Notes: a model not told the origin generated them from the sequence alone. A stretch of DNA of 64,000 bases from an uncultured Prevotellaceae bacterium (GCA_900315075.1 OMXV01000019.1:1-64000); one strand, 5' to 3'; positions 51,894 through 61,434 are shown, counted from the stretch's first letter. Numbers and translations: made by a program.

Positions 51894-52502
51894 TTAGTCA
51901 ATTGATGGCAGTTTCTTCGCAGGCCATCCATAGTCTTGGTACATGGTAACACTAAGATTGTGGTTCTTGGCATAAACTGCCAGCCCATCTGCCCTGAGCT
52001 TCTCTCGTGCTTCCGAATCGCTGTTGATTGCATGAAACGCATCGTACTTGTCACCAAAAATTTCCTTGGCCGACAACAAGTTTCTGTCGCCGTCTTCTAC
52101 TTGGTCGAAACCTATTACTTCAAAGCCGTTTTCTTTCTGTCGGATGTGCATCCGTCCGGGATGGCTGCCACCAGAAACGCATTTCAGCGTGTCACCCACC
52201 TGATTGTAGTTGAACACCCAGAAGTCACCCCAAACAAGGATGTCTTCACTATTTCGCTCATCCACAGTCACGATACTATGAATGGGAACGCAGTGCTCAC
52301 CCTTGGCATAATGCTTGCCAATTTCATTCACCAAATAACGGTCAATGGCAGGGAAATAGTTTGTCTCTTGATTTGCCTCCGTGTTTGTCTCTTCCATTTC
52401 AGCTTCGGAAGCGGCAGGCTGTTTGTTTCCACATGCTGCCAATAATATCAGTGCAGCGGAAGAGATAATGGCTATTCTTAGCAATTTAACGATTTCTGTC
52501 AT
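51894..52502 (-). CDS. Predicted lipoprotein of unknown function
   Basis: The 202-aa protein has a lipoprotein signal with lipobox LLAAC (Cys at about residue 24) and a Glu/Thr/Asn-rich linker, then a compact domain (YFPAIDRYLVNEIGKHYA, VWGDFWVFNYNQ, GGSHPGRMHI). The architecture resembles NTF2-like periplasmic proteins, but I cannot assign a family. It will be anchored to the inner or outer membrane. Confidence 0.75.
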   Translation of the reverse strand: MTEIVKLLRIAIISSAALILLAACGNKQPAASEAEMEETNTEANQETNYFPAIDRYLVNEIGKHYAKGEHCVPIHSIVTVDERNSEDILVWGDFWVFNYNQVGDTLKCVSGGSHPGRMHIRQKENGFEVIGFDQVEDGDRNLLSAKEIFGDKYDAFHAINSDSEAREKLRADGLAVYAKNHNLSVTMYQDYGWPAKKLPSID

Positions 52503-52783
52503 AGTTTGAAGAATTAGTGTTTTCTTTATTGATTAATTAGTATTCTGCGACAAAGATAATAAACCTTTTCCAATTGGCAATGAAAATATGATAGAAAGAG
52601 TAAATTGTCAAGTCCCATGTTGTGAATTATATTAAAGCCATATGAACACTATGCCTTGAGAAATCGAGCGACACCTTTAGCCTTCAATCTGATGAGGAAA
52701 AGACATAAACTATTAACAATTCGGAGCAAACCTTTAACAGCTGTTAAATTTATCGGTAAACAATAAATTTTTATTGTTTTTAT

Positions 52784-52814
52784 TTTGTGATTATTTTGAG
52801 TATTATTACTTTTG
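52784..52814 (+). promoter_or_regulatory. Consensus promoter with ATCGAT-rich operator-like flank
   Basis: TTTG (52784-52787), 19 nt, TACTTTTG (52807-52814) is a textbook Bacteroidetes promoter. Just downstream, short words ATCG/CGAT repeat (52817-52858), a possible operator for the Xre-type regulator encoded at 53562. The upstream gap (52503-52783) shows no gene. Confidence 0.7.
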
Positions 52815-52866
52815 CATATCGAAAATCGATAAATAAATATATCAAAACGATAAATTGATAATAAAA

Positions 52867-53346
52867 ATGACCCATCTATTTCGTGATATAGTGAAAAACC
52901 CTATTCCGGTTATTCTACTGTTGGCTATTGAAATTGTATTGATTTTGTTTATCATAGGTGATATCAACAATATGCGAGAGGCACAAACAGGTTATGAGTA
53001 TTGTACTAACTTAAGTTATTTGGTCTCGAATATCAGCATTGGTTATTTCATGTTTATCTTTTTCATGATAGCTTACCTCACTTACATTAACAAACAATAT
53101 TCCAAATGGATAATACGTCTGTTTTATGTGCTTGGATTATCAAGTCTCGCCTATTTCGTAGTCGCAGGTCATGTTTACGACTATGTGTTTCACCACGTTG
53201 AAAGCGACTACACGAAGAATTTGCCTTCTCTTGCCCGCACGGTTTTCACCGGACCTATATATTGGATTATCATTGGTTATTTCTTCATTCCCAAGATTCT
53301 GAAAGACGCTCAGAAGATGAAGGAAGAGCAAGAACTTACCATATGA
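52867..53346 (+). CDS. DUF2975-like membrane protein
   Basis: Start ATG 52867 (MTHLFRDIVKN); a TTG at 52855 only adds four residues. The 159-aa protein has four hydrophobic helices and the conserved C-terminus KMKEEQELTI of DUF2975 proteins, which pair with small Xre regulators (YozG-like). It is under a consensus promoter with the regulator gene 216 nt downstream. It may be a membrane sensor or an immunity-like partner of the regulator. Confidence 0.7.
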   Translation: MTHLFRDIVKNPIPVILLLAIEIVLILFIIGDINNMREAQTGYEYCTNLSYLVSNISIGYFMFIFFMIAYLTYINKQYSKWIIRLFYVLGLSSLAYFVVAGHVYDYVFHHVESDYTKNLPSLARTVFTGPIYWIIIGYFFIPKILKDAQKMKEEQELTI

Positions 53347-53386
53347 TTGTAAAGTAACACAACTAAAGATCAACTAAAAATAGAGT

Positions 53387-53555
53387 ATGAAAAAGAAACT
53401 GAATTTATTTTGTGTTTTGATGTTAGTGCTGATGGCAGAAAAAAATCTATAGTACCTCGATGGATGATTTAATCTTCGGACTATTCTGTCTCATTATGGC
53501 AGAAGTGTTTGCCATTGGTTTAAAATTGAAAGAAGAGCAGGATTTAACCATTTAA
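53387..53555 (+). pseudogene. DUF2975 gene remnant
   Basis: An N-terminal piece (53387, MKKKLNLFCVLMLVLMAEK, stop) and, in another frame, a C-terminal piece (53460-53555, MDDLIFGLFCLIMAEVFAIG ending KLKEEQDLTI) are the two ends of a second DUF2975 gene with its middle deleted. It lies between the intact paralog and the Xre gene. Confidence 0.6.
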
Positions 53556-53561
53556 AGGGCA

Positions 53562-53771
53562 ATGGGAAAAATAGTAGTCAACCTCGATGTCGAGATGGCC
53601 AAGCGTAAGATATCATTAGGAGAATTGTCTGAACGCGTGGGACTGACACAGGCTAATCTGTCAATATTGAAAACAGGAAAGGCAAAGGCGGTAAGGTTTA
53701 CTACCCTTGAAGCTATTTGCCGTGAACTGGGATGCCAACCTGGAGATATCCTTGAATATAGAGATGAATAA
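53562..53771 (+). CDS. Xre/Cro-type HTH regulator, YozG-like
   Basis: The 69-aa protein is a single HTH: VNLDVEMAKRKISLGELSER at the start, VGLTQANLSILKTGKAKAVR, then FTTLEAICRELGCQPGDILEY, the standard YozG/Xre pattern paired with DUF2975 membrane proteins. It begins 6 nt after the remnant stop. It likely represses its own operon. Confidence 0.88.
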   Translation: MGKIVVNLDVEMAKRKISLGELSERVGLTQANLSILKTGKAKAVRFTTLEAICRELGCQPGDILEYRDE

Positions 53772-53843
53772 ATCATTGTTATCCATTGTCATTATTTCAA
53801 TCATGCAATACAATACAATGCAAGCAAAATGACATAGTTGTTA

Positions 53844-54665
53844 CTAATGCTGCTTGAGCACATTTTCTACGCTGCCAGCTTCAAGCAGGAGATGCTGGGC
53901 TTCATCGTAACTGAGCCCTAATAACTCTTGGAGCATGCGGGTACCGCGGTCAATCAATTTGGCATTTGAAAGTTGCATGTTGACCATACGGTTGCCACGA
54001 ATACGTCCCAATTTAATCATTAATGTAGTGGAAATCATATTTAAGATCATCTTCTGGGCAGTGCCGCTCTTCATACGTGTAGAACCCGTTACGAATTCAG
54101 GACCGACGATTGTCTCTATGGCAAAGTGAGCAGTATTTGCAAGAGGAGTGTTGAGATTGTTGGTGATGCCACCTGTCAGCAGGCCATGCTGTCTGGCCAT
54201 GCTGACAGCACCCACCACATAAGGAGTTGTACCAGATGCAGCAATACCCAATATGGTGTCGTCGGCAGTAGGATTGTAGGCTTGCAGATCCTTCCATCCT
54301 TGTTCTGCTATGTCCTCAGCTCTTTCCACGGCATGGCGTAATGCCTGATCTCCGCCGGCTATGATTCCCACAACCAACGACTCAGGAATGCCAAAGGTGG
54401 GAGGTAGTTCACTGGCATCCAGTATACCCAGACGACCGCTGGTGCCCGCACCTATGTAGAACAAGCGCCCGCCACGTTTCATTCTTGGCACAATGGCTTC
54501 TATCAACGCCTGAACCTGTGGAATCACTTTCCTGACAGCTGCAGCCACAATAGCGTCTTCCTCGTTGATATGCTGCAAAATTTCCATGACAGACATTTTT
54601 TCCAGATTGTTAAAGTGCGATGGCTGCTCGGTTATTTTGATGGTCTTATTTCTTTCCTCTTCCAT
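53844..54665 (-). CDS. murQ: N-acetylmuramic acid 6-phosphate etherase
   Basis: I chose the start at 54665 (MEEERNKTIKITEQ). The minus-strand -7 box TATCTTTG (54692-54685) puts the transcript start near 54679, downstream of the other ATG (54683). The 273-aa SIS-domain protein has IGAGTSGRLGILDASELPPT, GIAASGTTPYV, GSTRMKSGTAQKMILNM and a C-terminal helical cap. It cleaves MurNAc-6-phosphate to GlcNAc-6-phosphate and lactate in cell-wall recycling. It is monocistronic here. Confidence 0.93.
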   Translation of the reverse strand: MEEERNKTIKITEQPSHFNNLEKMSVMEILQHINEEDAIVAAAVRKVIPQVQALIEAIVPRMKRGGRLFYIGAGTSGRLGILDASELPPTFGIPESLVVGIIAGGDQALRHAVERAEDIAEQGWKDLQAYNPTADDTILGIAASGTTPYVVGAVSMARQHGLLTGGITNNLNTPLANTAHFAIETIVGPEFVTGSTRMKSGTAQKMILNMISTTLMIKLGRIRGNRMVNMQLSNAKLIDRGTRMLQELLGLSYDEAQHLLLEAGSVENVLKQH

Positions 54666-54684
54666 GTCATATCCTTTTGCCATG

Positions 54685-54692
54685 CAAAGATA
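54685..54692 (-). promoter_or_regulatory. -7 box of murQ
   Basis: Minus-strand TATCTTTG, an exact match, about 20 nt before the chosen murQ start. It rules out the longer ORF starts. Confidence 0.6.
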
Positions 54693-54842
54693 GCAAATGG
54701 TTTCATAATTATAGAACTTGAAAGACAAAAAACAAGCAATTAGATTACTTTGAATTCTAAATGATACCCCTAAGTCACATTGTTTTGTAGATATCATCCA
54801 AAAATTCTTCAGGAACAGTATTGTGATTTACTGGTTTATTTA

Positions 54843-54850
54843 TAAATTTG
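54843..54850 (+). promoter_or_regulatory. Putative -7 box
   Basis: TAAATTTG matches TAnnTTTG, 92 nt before the hypothetical gene at 54942. No strong -33. Confidence 0.4.
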
Positions 54851-54941
54851 CATACTATTATGGTATGGAGATTGTTTCGACAAATAATCCACAATATAAA
54901 AATATAATCGAATATACGATTAACACAATGTTAGTGTGAAG

Positions 54942-55334
54942 ATGAAAACTACAATTACACCCCAGCAAGCACTCAAACAAATAACAAGCGGACATCTCTG
55001 CCAATTGAAAGGACTGGATGTACAAGACTTTACCTATATCTTTAATGATGCTAAAGAAGTGATCTTGCTGACCTATTATCTGAACGACCAAGCTACCATA
55101 GCAACCGCCATCGAAGAAAATGAGTCTGAAATCCGCAAATGCGCTGTCAATGCCACGGGTGTTATGCTCCAGCTGATATGCGGTAAAAGCCACAATCTGC
55201 TCATTGAGGATATGCTCGTCATCAACATGGTCAACGACTTATTTCCTAAAAACACTGCACTCTCATGGGATGTGCAACACTCTGAATCCACTGATTTCAA
55301 ACTCCGTATCGACCTATACATCGTCACCCAATAA
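54942..55334 (+). CDS. Hypothetical protein (130 aa)
   Basis: Start ATG 54942 (MKTTITPQQALKQITSGHLC); a GTG at 54936 is possible. It is a small soluble protein with alternating helices (QATIATAIEENESEIRKCAV, LLIEDMLVINMVNDLF) and no motif I can name. It stands alone between murQ and the TfoX-like gene on the opposite strand. Confidence 0.65.
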   Translation: MKTTITPQQALKQITSGHLCQLKGLDVQDFTYIFNDAKEVILLTYYLNDQATIATAIEENESEIRKCAVNATGVMLQLICGKSHNLLIEDMLVINMVNDLFPKNTALSWDVQHSESTDFKLRIDLYIVTQ

Positions 55335-55392
55335 GCAACAATTAGTAAGGTTCATACTTGAATCATGCACATCCAAACTGTAGTCACAGATG

Positions 55393-55707
55393 CTATTTCT
55401 TTTGTTTTGGCATAGGTAATTCATTACATGTTGCGCGGACGAGCATGGAGACATAGTCTCGATCGTCCACATCAGCTATATAAAAGTAGTCTTTTGCCCC
55501 TTCGTATGGTGGTCGTAAGTCGATAGTACGAAGTAAGGCACGTCCGGCCGTTGTAGGTTTCACAAAGAAACAGTCGTCGCAAATAAGGCCAAATATTTTC
55601 CCATCACAGTAGATGCCATAGTCACCAAACATCTTTTTGACTCTTATTTCGCCAGCCCCAGAACATTGGTCAGCAATGTATTGTACGAAATCTATATTAC
55701 TTGCCAT
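55393..55707 (-). CDS. TfoX/Sxy N-terminal domain protein
   Basis: The 104-aa protein matches the TfoX N-terminal domain (VKKMFGDYGIYCDGKIFGLI, DDCFFVKPT, GAKDYFYIADVDD). In Gammaproteobacteria this domain belongs to competence regulators, but stand-alone versions such as this have no established role. It follows the aldo/keto reductase gene on the same strand after 18 nt, so the two are likely co-transcribed. Confidence 0.85.
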   Translation of the reverse strand: MASNIDFVQYIADQCSGAGEIRVKKMFGDYGIYCDGKIFGLICDDCFFVKPTTAGRALLRTIDLRPPYEGAKDYFYIADVDDRDYVSMLVRATCNELPMPKQKK

Positions 55708-55725
55708 TGTCAGTTGTTATTTGTT

Positions 55726-56844
55726 TTATTTTTCAAATGTTTTTGCTACCAGTTTCAGATTGTTAATAATTTGGATATGTTGTGGACAATGCGCCTCGCA
55801 CTGTCCACATTCAATACATTCTGAAGCACGACCATGGGTCATAGTCTGTACCTTGTAATAAACAGAAGTATTGTTCCATTGTTTTTCACGCCCAAACTGA
55901 TGAAGTGTGTTGTAGATGTTGAAATACTCTGGAATACATATTCCCATTGGACATCCATCTGTGCAGTAATGACATGAAGTGCAAGGGATGGCTATTTTAT
56001 TCTGTATGATTTCTGCAGCTTGTGTTACGCATGTTTGTTCTTCTGAGGTAAGTGGTTGAAAATCTTGCATATATTTGGTATTGTCTTCGAGTTGTTCTAT
56101 CGTGCTCATACCGCTCAATACCATATATACATTAGACAGAGAAGCCGCATATCGTACAGCCCATGATGCAGGACTTGCCGAAGGATTGAATTCCTGAAAA
56201 AGTTGTTCTACTTGTTCTGGCACCTTAGCCAATGAGCCACCCTTGACAGGTTCCATCACGATGACTGGCTTTCCATATTTTACACAGAGTTCGTAACATG
56301 TGCGTGCTTCTATGGAAGGACTGTCCCAGTCAAGATAGTTGATTTGCAACTGCACATATTCCACTTCTGGATGATTTATCAATAGTTGTTCCAGCAGTTT
56401 TGAGTCATCGTGAAAAGAGAAACCTATGTGTCGGATTTTGCCTTCGGCTTTCTTACGGACGATAAACTCCCAACCATCAACACGATCCATGGTTTTGACA
56501 TAATCATGGTTTAAGGCGTGCAACCAGTAGTAATCAAAGTAATCCACTCCACATTTTTCTAACTGCTCATTGAAAATGCGCTCTAAATCACTTTCTTTAG
56601 ATACATTCCAACACGGCATTTTGTCGGTTACAGTGAATAACTCTCGTGGGTAGCGTTTGGATACAACCTCTCGAAAAGCTATTTCGCTCTGTCCACCATG
56701 GTAAGGATAGGCTGTGTCAAAATAATTAAATCCTCGTTTTATGAAAATGTCAACCATGCGTTTGAACTCTTCAAGGTCGATACTTGTTTGGTCACTCGGA
56801 TTCTTAAGTGGCAAACGCATAAGTCCAAAACCAAGTTTTTTCAT
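55726..56844 (-). CDS. Aldo/keto reductase with C-terminal [4Fe-4S] ferredoxin domain
   Basis: The 372-aa protein has a TIM-barrel aldo/keto reductase domain (residues 1-280, GFNYFDTAYPYHGGQSE, HIGFSFHDDSKL) with the catalytic Asp-Tyr motif, followed by two cysteine clusters (CTSCHYCTDGCP and CIECGQCEAHCP) for two iron-sulfur clusters. It reduces an unknown carbonyl substrate, probably with ferredoxin-linked electrons. Such fusions are common in anaerobes. Confidence 0.9.
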   Translation of the reverse strand: MKKLGFGLMRLPLKNPSDQTSIDLEEFKRMVDIFIKRGFNYFDTAYPYHGGQSEIAFREVVSKRYPRELFTVTDKMPCWNVSKESDLERIFNEQLEKCGVDYFDYYWLHALNHDYVKTMDRVDGWEFIVRKKAEGKIRHIGFSFHDDSKLLEQLLINHPEVEYVQLQINYLDWDSPSIEARTCYELCVKYGKPVIVMEPVKGGSLAKVPEQVEQLFQEFNPSASPASWAVRYAASLSNVYMVLSGMSTIEQLEDNTKYMQDFQPLTSEEQTCVTQAAEIIQNKIAIPCTSCHYCTDGCPMGICIPEYFNIYNTLHQFGREKQWNNTSVYYKVQTMTHGRASECIECGQCEAHCPQHIQIINNLKLVAKTFEK

Positions 56845-56921
56845 AGTTTATTTTGTATTGTTTTATTAAGTTAAGTAGGTAATCAAAATTATCTGCAACT
56901 ATCATTCTTGTAGGTGCAATA

Positions 56922-58019
56922 TCACTTATCACTGTTAACGATGGGTCTCAAGAGTTTATTGTTTATTAGATTCGAGACCGTTCTGACAATATGCCTTTGG
57001 GCAATTTCAGGTCTCATGGCTTCCTTATGGGGTATGTCTGGAGGATTGATACATTCTATAAATGAGAAGCCTGCTTCAAATAAGGATGCCCTGTCTTTGA
57101 TACGTCCTGCAATAAGTGCTATAGGAATATGATGTTTTATGGCTCTTTGAAGGATTCCGAATGGCAATTTCCCCATTAATGTCTGTCTATCAGCAGAACC
57201 TTCACCTGTAACTACGAGTTCGGTATTTTCCAACTGGTGGTCGAAATCAACAGCATCGAGCAATAGGTCTATCCCTGGTCGACAATCTGCATGCATGTAT
57301 TGCAAGAAAGCATAACCAAGTCCACCAGCAGCACCAGCACCTGGCATCTCTTGACAATCGTAGCCAAAGTGTTTGGCTGATAGTTCTGCAAACCTTTTTG
57401 CTCTTGCGTCAAGACTCAATACCATCTCGGGAGAAGCCCCTTTTTGTGGTGCAAACACATGGGAAGCACCATTTACTCCACATAGTGGATTCTGTACATC
57501 TGTGGCAATAGTAAATTTGACATCTTGTAGGTCTTTAACATCATCCCATGTATGGTTTTTAGCAAAAGCATCAACGATAGCATGAAGCATGCCAATACCA
57601 CAATCACTGGTAGCACTGCCGCCAAGGCCTACAATGATATGCTTGCAACCTCGAAGTACGGCATCCACAACAAGTTGTCCGGTGCCATAGCTTGTGGCTC
57701 GCATTGGATTCAGCTCTTCCGGTGTCAATAGGGTTAGTCCACTTGCTTGCGCAATTTCTATGATTGCCAAATCACCACAAACCAAATACTTTGCAGTAAT
57801 AGTACGCATCATTGGATCGCGTACTGGAATTTCTACAAGTTCGCCACCAAGCGAATTATGAAATGCCTTCAAGAAACCCTCTCCCCCATCACTGACGGGA
57901 ATTTGTACAACAATTGCATCAGGCACCTTACTCAAAATACCTTCTGCAGCAGCTTGATTGGCTTCAATAGACGATAAGCATCCTTTAAAAGAATCTATGG
58001 CTACAATATATCTTGCCAT
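56922..58019 (-). CDS. Glycerate kinase (GlxK/GarK family)
   Basis: The 365-aa protein follows the glycerate 2-kinase pattern: IVAIDSFKGCLSSIEANQAA at the start, PVSDGGEGFLKAF near 45, GLGGSATSDCGIGMLHAI near 130 and GEGSADRQTLMGKLP near 265. It phosphorylates glycerate with ATP for entry into glycolysis. The neighbouring aldo/keto reductase on the same strand 77 nt downstream may belong to the same transcript. Confidence 0.9.
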   Translation of the reverse strand: MARYIVAIDSFKGCLSSIEANQAAAEGILSKVPDAIVVQIPVSDGGEGFLKAFHNSLGGELVEIPVRDPMMRTITAKYLVCGDLAIIEIAQASGLTLLTPEELNPMRATSYGTGQLVVDAVLRGCKHIIVGLGGSATSDCGIGMLHAIVDAFAKNHTWDDVKDLQDVKFTIATDVQNPLCGVNGASHVFAPQKGASPEMVLSLDARAKRFAELSAKHFGYDCQEMPGAGAAGGLGYAFLQYMHADCRPGIDLLLDAVDFDHQLENTELVVTGEGSADRQTLMGKLPFGILQRAIKHHIPIALIAGRIKDRASLFEAGFSFIECINPPDIPHKEAMRPEIAQRHIVRTVSNLINNKLLRPIVNSDK

Positions 58020-58070
58020 GTGATTTGTATGGTTGTGATTATTACTTTTTATGCGTTAAGTTGGTAGGAA

Positions 58071-58096
58071 AAAGGGACCTTTCCGAAGGTCCCTTT
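58071..58096 (-). terminator. Intrinsic terminator after the ECF S-component gene
   Basis: GGGACCTT (58074-58081) and AAGGTCCC (58086-58093) form an 8-bp stem with a 4-nt loop, flanked by AAA and TTT. On the minus strand a run of T follows, so it ends the ECF transcript. It may also act for plus-strand readthrough. Confidence 0.75.
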
Positions 58097-58110
58097 AAAT
58101 CTATTCCAAT

Positions 58111-58611
58111 TTATAGGTATTTACAGATAAAATATGTGCCTATGACTTGCAATAGGAGTCCCGGCCAACCAATCGTAAAATCTTGAATGGTAGCTGTGAT
58201 ACCGCCAGTGAAGGCCAGTTCACCAATACCTCCAATAACTTCGGCTACCAGCACCACACCAATAATCAGGGGTAATGTCACTTTTTTGAAATACTGTGCA
58301 GTGAATCCAGCTGCCAATGCCAGCACGACCAATTTAAGAGTCATCACCTGAAGCACACCCCAAGCTGGATGTCCAAAGACGAGATGATTCACTAAAGGTG
58401 ATGCCACTGCGGCAAGAATGCCTACTTTCCAACCTAATTTGTAGGCTCCAGCGAGAATCACAAGCGACAAAGGTGCAAAGATAATGCCGCCTTGCGGGAT
58501 GAGATGGAACAACTGTGGCAAAGCCATGTTGCAAGCAACGAATAAAGCTGCCCACAAATAAGCTTTTGCTTCATCAAAATTGAGTGTGTAAAGTTTTGCG
58601 TTTGCTTCCAT
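58111..58611 (-). CDS. ECF transporter S component (substrate-binding membrane subunit)
   Basis: The 166-aa integral membrane protein has five to six hydrophobic helices and the Ala-rich pattern of ECF S components (FAPLSLVILAGAYKLGWKVG, IGGIGELAFTGGIT). It would work with the shared ECF energising module, encoded elsewhere, to import a vitamin or cofactor precursor. The TonB receptor upstream on the same strand suggests a common substrate, which I cannot name. Confidence 0.75.
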   Translation of the reverse strand: MEANAKLYTLNFDEAKAYLWAALFVACNMALPQLFHLIPQGGIIFAPLSLVILAGAYKLGWKVGILAAVASPLVNHLVFGHPAWGVLQVMTLKLVVLALAAGFTAQYFKKVTLPLIIGVVLVAEVIGGIGELAFTGGITATIQDFTIGWPGLLLQVIGTYFICKYL

Positions 58612-58760
58612 ATTTTTTATATTTATGAGTTTATGAATTGCGAATTTGGTGTTTTATTGGGCGAGGACTGCGGCAAAACCGCAACATACTGAAAAACCTA
58701 TGACAAGAACCTTTCAATTTTCAATTTTCAATCTTAAATTTTCAATCTTAAATAGTAATA

Positions 58761-60719
58761 CTACAATTTTATTGTCAGCCCCCCCATGAAAGTGGCACGG
58801 GGCATGGGATAACCAAGATTGATTTCATACTCTTGGGCAAGTAGGTTCTCGCCACGTGCCCAGATGTTGAGGTTCTTTGTCAGTGCATAGTTGGCAGAGA
58901 GGTTGAGTAAACAGAAATTTTCTTTTTGCTCCTCTTCCCCCACGGCAGTGTAGAGGCCATTGATATATTGCAAACCTGCATTTAGTGTCAGACGGTTGTA
59001 GTGATAGTCGGCACCGAGGAAACCCTTGTAGGTGGGAGCTGCAATGACAGGATTCTCCATATGCAGCAACGAGTGATTGGTACTGAGCGACCAATGGTGA
59101 TTGATACGCCATCTTGCCTCAAACTCAGCCCCATAGTTTTCTATTTCGCCAGTATTCACATTCTTGGGTTTTCCATCAATGCGTATGGTCTGAATCATGT
59201 TGTCACCTTTCAAATAGAAGAGGTTGATGCCATAAATGATGTCCCCTTGCCCTGTGTGGAGTCGATGCCTCCATGATAGTTCGTAATTCCAAAGCCGCTC
59301 AGGATCAAGTTCTTCTGTTGATGGAGGATAGAGATACATCTCCCGCATCGTGGGATTGCGAAAACCTTTGCTAACCATCGTCTTTAACTCACCAAGGGAA
59401 TTTGGACGAACTACAACACCTATCTGAGGAATCAACTCAGTACCAGTAATATTGTGGTGTTCGACACGAAATCCGGCATCAATGGTCATCCACGATAGTA
59501 AATCCTGACGGACATCAATATAGCCTGCAATTTCATTGCGGTGCGACCTGCCACTCTGCTTGTTGGGGGTGTCTAGCACTTCACCCTTCTCTTTCGACGT
59601 GTAGAAAGCATTGCCGTAGATGTGCTGGTAGTCGAAACCAACGGTGAAAAGATTACCATCAAACAATTGGGCAGTTTGATACCATGAAACTCCTGTCAGA
59701 GCATCTTTCGAACGAAAATAGCGTTGAGTAGGTTTTGCGGGATCAGCTGTGCCATCATCTATCTTATGACGACCGAAATTAGAAAATACACTTAGCGTAC
59801 CACTTGTGCGAGTGTATTGATTCGACAGCGATGCCGACACCACACCTCGGGTAATCCATTGATTAGCTTCATAGAGTGGACTGTTCACGGCACCAGGATA
59901 ACTGGCATTGAAATGAGTGATATTTGCATCAGCGTATGCTGTCCAATGGGAGGTTGAGATGTATCCCACTTTCATATATCCACCATATTGCTCGAAACCC
60001 ATACGAGGGCGGTGGTTGTCAGTGCGATTGTATTGTGCTGAAACAGTACTGTTAAATCTACCGCTGCGAGTCTGGTTGGAAATATCTGTCTGTACGGTGC
60101 CATAACTTCCGGCACCCAGGTTTAGGGTGGTATTAGAGCCATTCTCACGCATCTTACGGGTAACAATGTTCAAAACGCCACCCATGGCATTGCTGCCATA
60201 GAGTACAGAAGAAGGGCCGCGCAGCACTTCCACTCGCTCAGCCATCAGCGTTTGATAACTGTCAGATATGGGGTGACCATAGATGCCTTGGTATTGGGGG
60301 TGTCCGTCGATGAGTACTAATAACTGACCGCCACCGCCGGTGACACCTCGCATATTGATGCCTCCTGCTGCACCAGTGGAAACGCCATACCCCATCATCG
60401 AGCGATTGGTCACAAAAAGACCCGGCACTTGCTGCATCACAGTCGGCAAAATAGACGGTTGGTGTTGTTCTGTTAGTTTCTCTCGTTCAATAACTGTCAC
60501 AGTCATAGGTAGATGTCGCACATCCTCTTCATTACGTGTGCCTGTCACGACAACATCCTCCAATGGTAAGACAATTGACGTGAATCCTGTCGATAGGCTT
60601 TTACAGATTTCGGTCAATTCCTCATTTGTATATTGAAGTGAGTCGGTTGACTGAGCCGATAAAATAGTACACAACAACAGTAAGGGAGTCAGAATGAAAA
60701 AACGTTGTTTTATAACCAT
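58761..60719 (-). CDS. TonB-dependent outer-membrane receptor
   Basis: The 652-aa protein has a signal peptide (MVIKQRFFILTPLLLLCTIL, cleavage near SAQ), a TonB box-like region, a plug domain (residues about 50-190, VVVTGTRNEEDVRHLPMTVT, GINMRGVTGGGGQLLVLIDG, RVEVLRGPSSVLYGSNAMGG) and a 22-strand-type barrel ending in an aromatic-free GGLTIKL. It resembles siderophore or cobalamin receptors (BtuB-like size). The ECF S gene follows on the same strand after about 150 bp of short AT-rich direct repeats (TCAATTTTCAATCTTAAA). Confidence 0.9.
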   Translation of the reverse strand: MVIKQRFFILTPLLLLCTILSAQSTDSLQYTNEELTEICKSLSTGFTSIVLPLEDVVVTGTRNEEDVRHLPMTVTVIEREKLTEQHQPSILPTVMQQVPGLFVTNRSMMGYGVSTGAAGGINMRGVTGGGGQLLVLIDGHPQYQGIYGHPISDSYQTLMAERVEVLRGPSSVLYGSNAMGGVLNIVTRKMRENGSNTTLNLGAGSYGTVQTDISNQTRSGRFNSTVSAQYNRTDNHRPRMGFEQYGGYMKVGYISTSHWTAYADANITHFNASYPGAVNSPLYEANQWITRGVVSASLSNQYTRTSGTLSVFSNFGRHKIDDGTADPAKPTQRYFRSKDALTGVSWYQTAQLFDGNLFTVGFDYQHIYGNAFYTSKEKGEVLDTPNKQSGRSHRNEIAGYIDVRQDLLSWMTIDAGFRVEHHNITGTELIPQIGVVVRPNSLGELKTMVSKGFRNPTMREMYLYPPSTEELDPERLWNYELSWRHRLHTGQGDIIYGINLFYLKGDNMIQTIRIDGKPKNVNTGEIENYGAEFEARWRINHHWSLSTNHSLLHMENPVIAAPTYKGFLGADYHYNRLTLNAGLQYINGLYTAVGEEEQKENFCLLNLSANYALTKNLNIWARGENLLAQEYEINLGYPMPRATFMGGLTIKL

Positions 60720-60839
60720 AATAAAAAGAGTGTAATGTACTTATACTTGCTGTGTTTATCAAGAGGATAACAATCTGAAATGTAGAGATACAAAGATGGT
60801 AGTCACACAATCTCTGTATCTCTAAATAAAATAAAGGAA

Positions 60840-61202
60840 TCAGAATTTTATTCCCAAACCATCGAGAATTCCCTTAATTTCATTGCCAATACCCATAACA
60901 GTGTTAATGGCTCCGTTCTTGATTCCTTGCACCATGTAGCGTGCACATTCACCTTCTAATTCACCTATTACTCGGCGTTCGGCCGGTGTGTAATCATATT
61001 TGCGCATTTTGTCACGAATAGCCATGAAATCAGCAGCAGCTTTTTTCCAGTCATCTACATTATAATAAGCTCCATTATCACGCATATCATACGCAAGACT
61101 CTGCATTTGATTGATGCAACTGCGTTTTGTACTGCACGATGACATCATGAATGAAAAACTAAGTATCGCTATCAGCGAAATCAAAAATGACTTTGTATTC
61201 AT
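60840..61202 (-). CDS. Small lipoprotein
   Basis: Start ATG 61202 (MNTKSFLISLIAIL). The 120-aa protein has a lipoprotein signal with lipobox MMSSC and a helical mature part (NGAYYNVDDWKKAAADFMAI, YTPAERRVIGELEGECARYM). It is typical of short envelope-stress lipoproteins of Bacteroidales. I know no function. Two upstream in-frame ATGs (61226, 61208) are possible. Confidence 0.75.
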   Translation of the reverse strand: MNTKSFLISLIAILSFSFMMSSCSTKRSCINQMQSLAYDMRDNGAYYNVDDWKKAAADFMAIRDKMRKYDYTPAERRVIGELEGECARYMVQGIKNGAINTVMGIGNEIKGILDGLGIKF

Positions 61203-61343
61203 AATCATATTATTAAATTTTATCATAATAATCTAAATAAGTATTTTAATTACATTCATTTCGATTCAATGCGCAAAAATAATAAAATATTTTGATTCAT
61301 AGTTTTTAGCTATTGAGTTTTTAAGATTTTTAAGTTTATTTCT

Positions 61344-61375
61344 TTTGGGATGTGCTACTTTTTGAATTATATTTG
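61344..61375 (+). promoter_or_regulatory. Consensus promoter
   Basis: TTTG (61344-61347), 20 nt, TATATTTG (61368-61375) is a textbook -33/-7 pair 59 nt before the ATG at 61435. Confidence 0.75.
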
Positions 61376-61434
61376 CAGATTGATAGTAATTTATAAACTT
61401 AGACTATAGAATTTGCCAAAAAATAACAATCTAT

